Origin: Lunularia cruciata
Lineage: Eukaryota; Streptophyta; Marchantiopsida; Lunulariales; Lunulariaceae
NCBI GenBank assembly: GCA_948567375.1
Contig: OX419758.1
Span: 31,377,001-31,441,000, forward strand
DNA: 64,000 nt
Direction: 5' to 3'
Made by a program: the position numbers and the translations under genes. Shown one piece after another: positions 58,443-64,000 of this stretch. Within the stretch, counting starts at the first letter, position 1, and every line of letters begins with the position of its first letter. Below the pieces are notes generated by a model. It had not been told where the DNA came from. It did no database searches and saw nothing but the letters and a program-made list of their open reading frames with translations.

Positions 58443-61400
58443 GAGTTTGTGGTGTTAGACTGTAGATATGACTATAGGGTAAAAAAGCGCGAAGGGAAGG
58501 AAGAAGACGAAGATCGAGGAGAGGAGAGTAATCTCGTAAATTTCGTGTTTTGTTTGTCCAGTTTCCCATACTTTGAGTTTAGTGGTCTTTTGTGAATAGT
58601 GTCTAAGGTGTTGCACAAGTATACCGCGGAAAGATGGTTGGCTCGACTCGTTTGAGTGGCTGTACAAACTTGTGCCTGTATACTTCCATAACTGTCATCT
58701 ACTTTTGAGTCTCGCTATACTTCGCTCCTCTGTGTTCTTTCTCAACGATGGTGTGAAAGCATGGAAGTGCCGATTCTTACGGAGATTTTATCGTCGTGTT
58801 ATTATTGCCCATGGTGTTACCACTCCTTATACCCCTCATCAGGTTTGCTTTCAAGCTTTACAGCCAGTGGTCTTACTCAGATGTTCGAATTTTCTTAGGA
58901 CAGAAGGAAACTGCTTACCGGCTGACATGACCTTATGCGCTTCCGTTGTCGATTGAAATTCAAGCACTGACATCTACACGAATCTCTACTCCATTACGGT
59001 AAATCGGACTTCAGTGTTCAGTTCTTCGGGACCGGTGATGCGTTCTCTTTACACCTTGGTTGTTTCGGTTGATCCGGACATTTAATCCTGCTAGCAGTTC
59101 GTGTGTTCATCATTAGATTTGACGTGCACAGTTTGCTTTTTGGCAAGTCTTTACTTCCTACCCTGTGTCGAGATAACGAGATACCTTCAGGTTTCGAAGA
59201 AAGGCCGATTCTAATCGTTGACTTGTCGATCATGAGTCTATACCCAAAATCTGGGGGTCGATTGGTGGGAAATTTTCGTCTCCTCGGCGGCATTCTTACG
59301 TTTGAAATTTTTTGACTATTGCTGGCATTGCCTATTAGCAGTCTATATACTCTAGTGCACTCATCAATACTTTGCTGATGTCCCGAATATTTACCGGCTA
59401 TTGAGCATCTCTTAATAGATTGCGATGCTCATGAACTGAGGGTTTAGAAATCACGATACGTCGATGGGGTCAAAGATCTCTTAACTTTTATTAGCCGATT
59501 GTCGATTTAAGGATAATCCACTATCGTGCGAGGTGCTAAGTCTCAGCTGCCATCTCACAACTGTACCTTCTGATGGAGAGAAGCGGTAGTGCGTCTTCCA
59601 TGTATAATGTCCGCCAGAAGAGTTACAGTGGTAGCCGGTACATTCCTGGTATATCCTGCTTGTATTCCTGGGATTCAGTTGACAGCAAATGCTGGTCGAA
59701 TGGAGCAAGACCTCCTCGATTGGAGACATCTTCGTGATGCACAGGCGGATCTGCAAAGAAGCTTCTAATTGCACCGTCCGGATATGCCATCCTTTCTCTA
59801 GCACGTCATGGTCTTATTCTCCCAGTTAAAACAAAATTCTGGGGAAGAGTGTAAATGCACACAGTACTAATCGCAGAACGCTCCCAACCCAGTGCATGTG
59901 CACATGGAAGTTCATGTGGCGACAATCACCTCGCTGATACTATTTCACCGGACTCTAACGTCTACAATCTGCGAATACTACTTCTTCACATTCACCGACC
60001 ATCTCACCTTCTTCGTACTATTTCATTGGATTCTCATGACTACGAATTGCGCTAATATCACCTCTTGTTGTTCACCGAAGTCAACGCCGTGCTAACTTCG
60101 CAAAAATCTAGAAATTCAAATACATCTAGGATGAACTGACGTTGCATTTAACTAATAAGATCTGGTTAACTTCACCGTCAATGCCTTTCATGGCGGGTTG
60201 ATGTCTATCATCATCGTGCGTTGCAAGTGAACGTGAACGGGAGTTTAAGTATACGTAACAGATACTGTTTGTCAGGCCACATTAAATACAGGGCTTTCCA
60301 AGTGGATTTGATCTTCTCGTTGGACCGGTCGCTTGGCTAGTAAGATGTAACGTTCTTCCTAACATTAAGCTTCAGATGCCATGTGAAGTATATCAAAATA
60401 TGATTTTGCCCTCATATTCAGCACAAATTAAAACTAACGCCACGAGATTTTGTACTAGTAGTTGATTTAACTTCATAGCTCTTTAAAGTGGAAGCTGCTT
60501 ATTCACATTGCAAGGAACTTGATTGTACTTAACAAATATAATCTGGTGATCTACCTACGATATTCGACTCTCTTAATTTGCATCATCCTCCCTCAGCTCA
60601 CTATGGACATCTGCCATCGCAGTTTCTTCCCTCTGATTTTGCTGCAGACGGATTCCACTGTCACCTACATACAACTACAATGGGAGACATTCAAACGTGG
60701 CAGATGTGAACTTTCATCTCAGATGGCTCTGTTCATTCGAAGCAGCATTCAGATTACTTTCCACTGTTAATAGTATTCTAGGGGAAATGGAGTTCCATCT
60801 TTCATCCGACTCAAAGTCGAGGCTTCTACTGTTTGGTTTACCTCTTACGTTTCATCCTTATTACGTTATTACGTTCTCTGCTTTATGGGACCTTCCCGTC
60901 CTTATTATCTTGTGTGTGTCGCTTTCCTTTGAAGATGTTTGGGCTTGCATTTGTCCGTAGAGAAATATTTCTCATTTCTGTGGCGCTTTGGGATGTATAT
61001 AGTATCAATGGTTTTGCGGTGATGACCACATGGTAAATTAAATGTTGATGTTTACGACTTAAGACGGTCTTTCATCCGTTTAAAAGTCGATTCTGTAAAC
61101 CACCAGGGATGCCATGAAGAAGATATGTCAGTACACTTATTGAGTCCGCAGACTGATTTGTTGCCATGTCAAAAGACGGACCAAGAATCTAGGTTATATT
61201 GACCGTCAGTACTCGAATAGGGTTCTCCCCACGAGTGATCTCGCTCATATTGTGATCAATGATTCTTCATGTGTTATCAATACATAGATTTCTTGTATGT
61301 AGCGTTTCCTCAAAAGTGTGTATAATTCACCAGTTATTAAATTTACAATGCTGGGTTGATTGGATTGAAAACACTATCTTGGAGCTCCACGTCATTCTTA

Positions 61401-61802
61401 AATGTCCCATGTTACATTGTGTTGAAGTGGAAGGGGAAAAGTAAGGGACTGACCTTTCATGCACATCTCTTGTCGATCTTACAAATGAAATCTTTTGAGT
61501 CTCTGGCGAGAAAAAACAAGATTGGAGGCGTTATCTTAAACTCCAAATTCTTTGAATCCCTGGCTAGATAGTAGGGGGTCGTTAATGGTAACTTCTTCGC
61601 CTCAGCCAACCAATTCCGTTTTCCTTTCCCATATGCAGTAATCTTCACCGGATAACTCGATTTGAAAACCAGGTGCTGCATTAAAGAAGCAGAAAATTAG
61701 TAACTGTTGTCTTCACGTCGAGTTTGGTCTAAGAGGTAATGTTCTTCTGCGTGTCAGCCAATTGCATCAGTCTAGGCAGGAGATATTAAATGCTTTGTAC
61801 AT
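58443..61802. other. HdeD 3' flank and intergenic region
   Basis: Begins with the 3'UTR of HdeD. Beyond about 59000 no exon could be assigned. A 107-codon minus frame (59481-59804) and a 94-codon plus frame (58672-58956) show no known family. An imperfect repeat of about 80-bp period with ACTATTTCA(C/T) and TTCACCGA words lies at 59938-60080. Confidence 0.4.
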
Positions 61803-63440
61803 CTAATGAAAATGCTTCCAAATATCACAGGTGAGAGATTTACCCGGGATGAAACCACGCAAGTCAAAACTAGGTCCAAGTTTAACATAGATACCCCTAA
61901 AACCTGCGGTGTTTAACTTAGATCCGATCACTGCGATGTACAGATCTGGATCGCATTTAAGTATACTGATCTCACTTTTGGAGTGGATATTCCATCGCCT
62001 CCGGAGGCTAAGCAGTATTTTGATATGAGCCTGAAATGCCACACCAGTGCATGTGAATAAGTCTCCGCTGTACAGATGGTGTTACCCGAGAGACATATTG
62101 ACTCTTTAAATCGGAAAATAGAGATTTACGGACCCTGACAAAAAAGCTTTCATGAGGTTTGATATATAAGGAACCTGATGCAGTGGATCTTCGAAATGAT
62201 CCGCAAAGATGCAGGGCGTGCCAGGGTGAGTCAAGATGTAGACATGACTGCCAGAACATCCGTGTTAGTACAGCTTTAAAAACATCCACCTGGAAAAGAT
62301 CAATGATGAGAGGAAACGGACACTAACAAAATGGTCGTTACAGGACAGAACAAATACCCTAAAGCAACGCGCCTCGATGGAAATGCCCAAAGTTGCGGAA
62401 CTGAACCAGTGCTGTGATTGTCCAAGAAAGTGATCGCCTGATTGAAATGATTCAAGTTGTACATAATTGTGTAAATATAACCATCGATTCAAATAGGCCA
62501 GAAATTTGTCGTCATATCCCTCCTACCGCGGAGGTTCCTTCTACTCGCGGCCAAATATCTCAGGAGGGTAACATCACTCCATAACCAGCCTGAAAATCCA
62601 CTCGAGTTTTGCTGAAATGTGACGATTGGACTGGGTTGCGTTCTTACCATTTCAGGCCACCATCCAATTAAACCGGAGGGTTTGCCCTCCTTGTCTCTCA
62701 ACCGCTCATACTCCGTATACTCTAGGGCCCTTTGAAGTATTCCCTACAGTGACACATGTAGAATAAGTATAGCTTCAATGCGGATATACGTCTAGAGAAG
62801 ACAAATACATTGCCTAATTCTCCGTGCAAGAGAAAACTCTCTCTACATTGACGTGCTCATCAAAATATGCACCTTAGTAGTATAATCAAATACAGCAGTG
62901 AGGCGCCCTGATGAATCGATCCAGTCACAAAGCTGTTGTCGGTGCTGGTCTGTGGAACAACCAGCAATCTTAGATGTGATGATTGCATCCGAAACCGGCG
63001 AGAATGTGAAGGGTCTATGATGGTTCACTCAGAAGCTACAACCGGCTTCATCGACAAAGGCATATAAGCTGTTTCTCTAGAACAAGATATCTCGTTTCCT
63101 GGATAGCATACTTGGGAAACCTCTGCGGTCCACTAGGAGGTTTTATTTTCAGAACAACACGAATATTTGCCTCTATCAATGTGAAACTAGGCATCTTTAC
63201 GAGAGCAAGCAAGCGCTAGTCCATGCCTGTTTTGACCTTGAGTGCACGCAAAAGGTTCAACAGCAACAGATGATTAGAATGTGCAAAATCAGCTAAACCA
63301 TGGAACAACTTGAGAAAACGAATGGAAGACAAAATATTAGCCATCATCCCTGGAAAATTCACCTTGATTGTATTCCAGGTTCGCTCCATTATACCTATCA
63401 TCAAAATGGGAAAGTCCAAAATAGTTTAGCCGGTACACAT
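61803..63440 (-). CDS. Alpha-amylase (GH13), C-terminal half, six exons, 5' incomplete
   Basis: Exons on the minus strand: 63440-63363, 62949-62873, 62743-62648, 62437-62358, 62247-62175, 62030-61803 (stop TAG). All join in phase with GT-AG introns, 632 nt, about 210 residues. Alpha-amylase blocks in order are YNGANLEYNQ, DQHRQQLCDWIDSSGRL.AVFDYTTK, GKPSGLIGWWPEM, AITFLDNHSTGS, YILTHPGTPCIFADHF and the C-terminal beta domain (HSKSEISIL, DLYIAVIGSKL). Alpha-amylases cut internal alpha-1,4 bonds of starch. The third catalytic acid, Asp in FxDNHDTGS, is Ser (DNHS), so the product is probably inactive or changed. The first exon could instead start at 63394 (acceptor GATGATAG). The N-terminal half with the nucleophile Asp and acid Glu is absent; LTR-like DNA begins near 63470. 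Either a large intron holds an insertion or the gene is truncated. Confidence 0.87.
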
Positions 63441-63467
63441 CTGCAAGGAAAGTTCACTGACAAATAA

Positions 63468-63517
63468 ATGCTTCTGTCTATATATTAATTTAATGCTTCT
63501 GTCTATATATTAATTTG
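63468..63517. repeat. 25-bp tandem duplication
   Basis: ATGCTTCTGTCTATATATTA at 63468 and 63493, each followed by ATTT. It lies at the junction between the amylase exon and the LTR-like sequence. Confidence 0.85.
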
Positions 63518-63539
63518 GTTAATCTCTAGTTTAGAGACT

Positions 63540-64000
63540 TCTCTTGTTTTTAAAGTTTTGTTAGAATTCTCTAGAAACATTGCTAAATATCTTCTACTTA
63601 GGGTAAAGAGGGGTGCAACCCTAACTAGGGTTAAACAAAACAATTCCCTAGGGTTTACTAAAGTGTATATAAGAATGCTTTCTACTCCTGTTTCAATTAG
63701 TTCTTCAACAAGGGTCATTCCCAACACCTCTTCCTTGCATTTCGTGAAATCCTGAGTTGCCTAACATCATCTCACGATTGTCTTTTGATATCTCAGTATT
63801 AGAGGCTACTAGGGATGCGTGAGAGAACCTTCTTGATGCTTGTGAGCTGTGATACAAAGAGAGAGGTCTAGTATTGCAATAGTGAAGATGATACATCAGA
63901 GATAAGAGGGAGTGATAGACCTTCCACTTCAAAGAGTAGGAAGCATGGTTCTTATCAGGTTATGGACTCACAATCACCACTAGGGTTGATAAGAGAACTC
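63540..64000 (+). mobile_element. LTR-like promoter region, running off the window
   Basis: TGTTAGAATTCTCTAGAAAC near 63559, a TATATAAGAATG box at about 63666 and downstream CT-rich then mixed sequence resemble U3, R and U5 of a plant LTR. No second copy is in the window, so boundaries cannot be fixed. It replaces the sequence in which upstream amylase exons would be expected. Confidence 0.4.

Overview
The window looks like nuclear DNA of a seed-free land plant, most likely a bryophyte. It is AT-rich and gene-poor, its genes have short exons and GT-AG introns, and it carries plant Ty1/copia and Ty3/gypsy retrotransposons. An inserted mitochondrial atp1 fragment has the C-terminus I associate with bryophyte mitochondria. 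An HdeD/DUF308 gene, otherwise bacterial in my knowledge, is also present. All family assignments come from motif recognition by eye; no search was run.

Three host genes can be supported. (1) Positions 11075-17784, minus strand: a 14-exon gene for an interferon-related developmental regulator (IFRD; Arabidopsis SAT32-like), about 464 residues, with one GC-AG intron and a possible duplicated 33-bp exon. (2) Positions 57633-58442, plus strand: an intronless six-helix HdeD-family membrane protein in a GC-richer island. (3) Positions 61803-63440, minus strand: the 3' half (six exons) of a plant alpha-amylase whose catalytic Asp in the FxDNHD motif is Ser. Its 5' half is not in the window; LTR-like sequence lies where it should continue.

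The centre (24583-38877) is a three-level nest. A Ty1/copia element (260-bp LTRs, GGAAG target duplication, minus strand) is split in gag by a Ty3/gypsy chromovirus (29053-37010, 377/426-bp LTRs, C-terminal chromodomain, minus strand). The chromovirus integrase is split by a 2414-bp TG...CA element with a 5-bp duplication (30626-33039), probably a solo LTR, which carries the 3' end of mitochondrial atp1. Between its primer-binding site and gag, the copia element also holds a piece of the host midasin (MDN1) AAA-ATPase gene. The chromovirus LTRs have arrays of perfect heat-shock elements just upstream of the TATA box.

The flanks are mostly decayed DNA. They hold a PIF/Harbinger transposase relic (39.3-39.8 kb), a coiled-coil coding relic (42.8-43.2 kb), a minisatellite (46.8-47.3 kb), a 4.4-kb very AT-rich block (52.2-56.6 kb), several two-copy tandem duplications, and a short interspersed element seen five times, once bounded by a 13-bp target-site duplication. 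I saw no tRNA, rRNA or CRISPR array.
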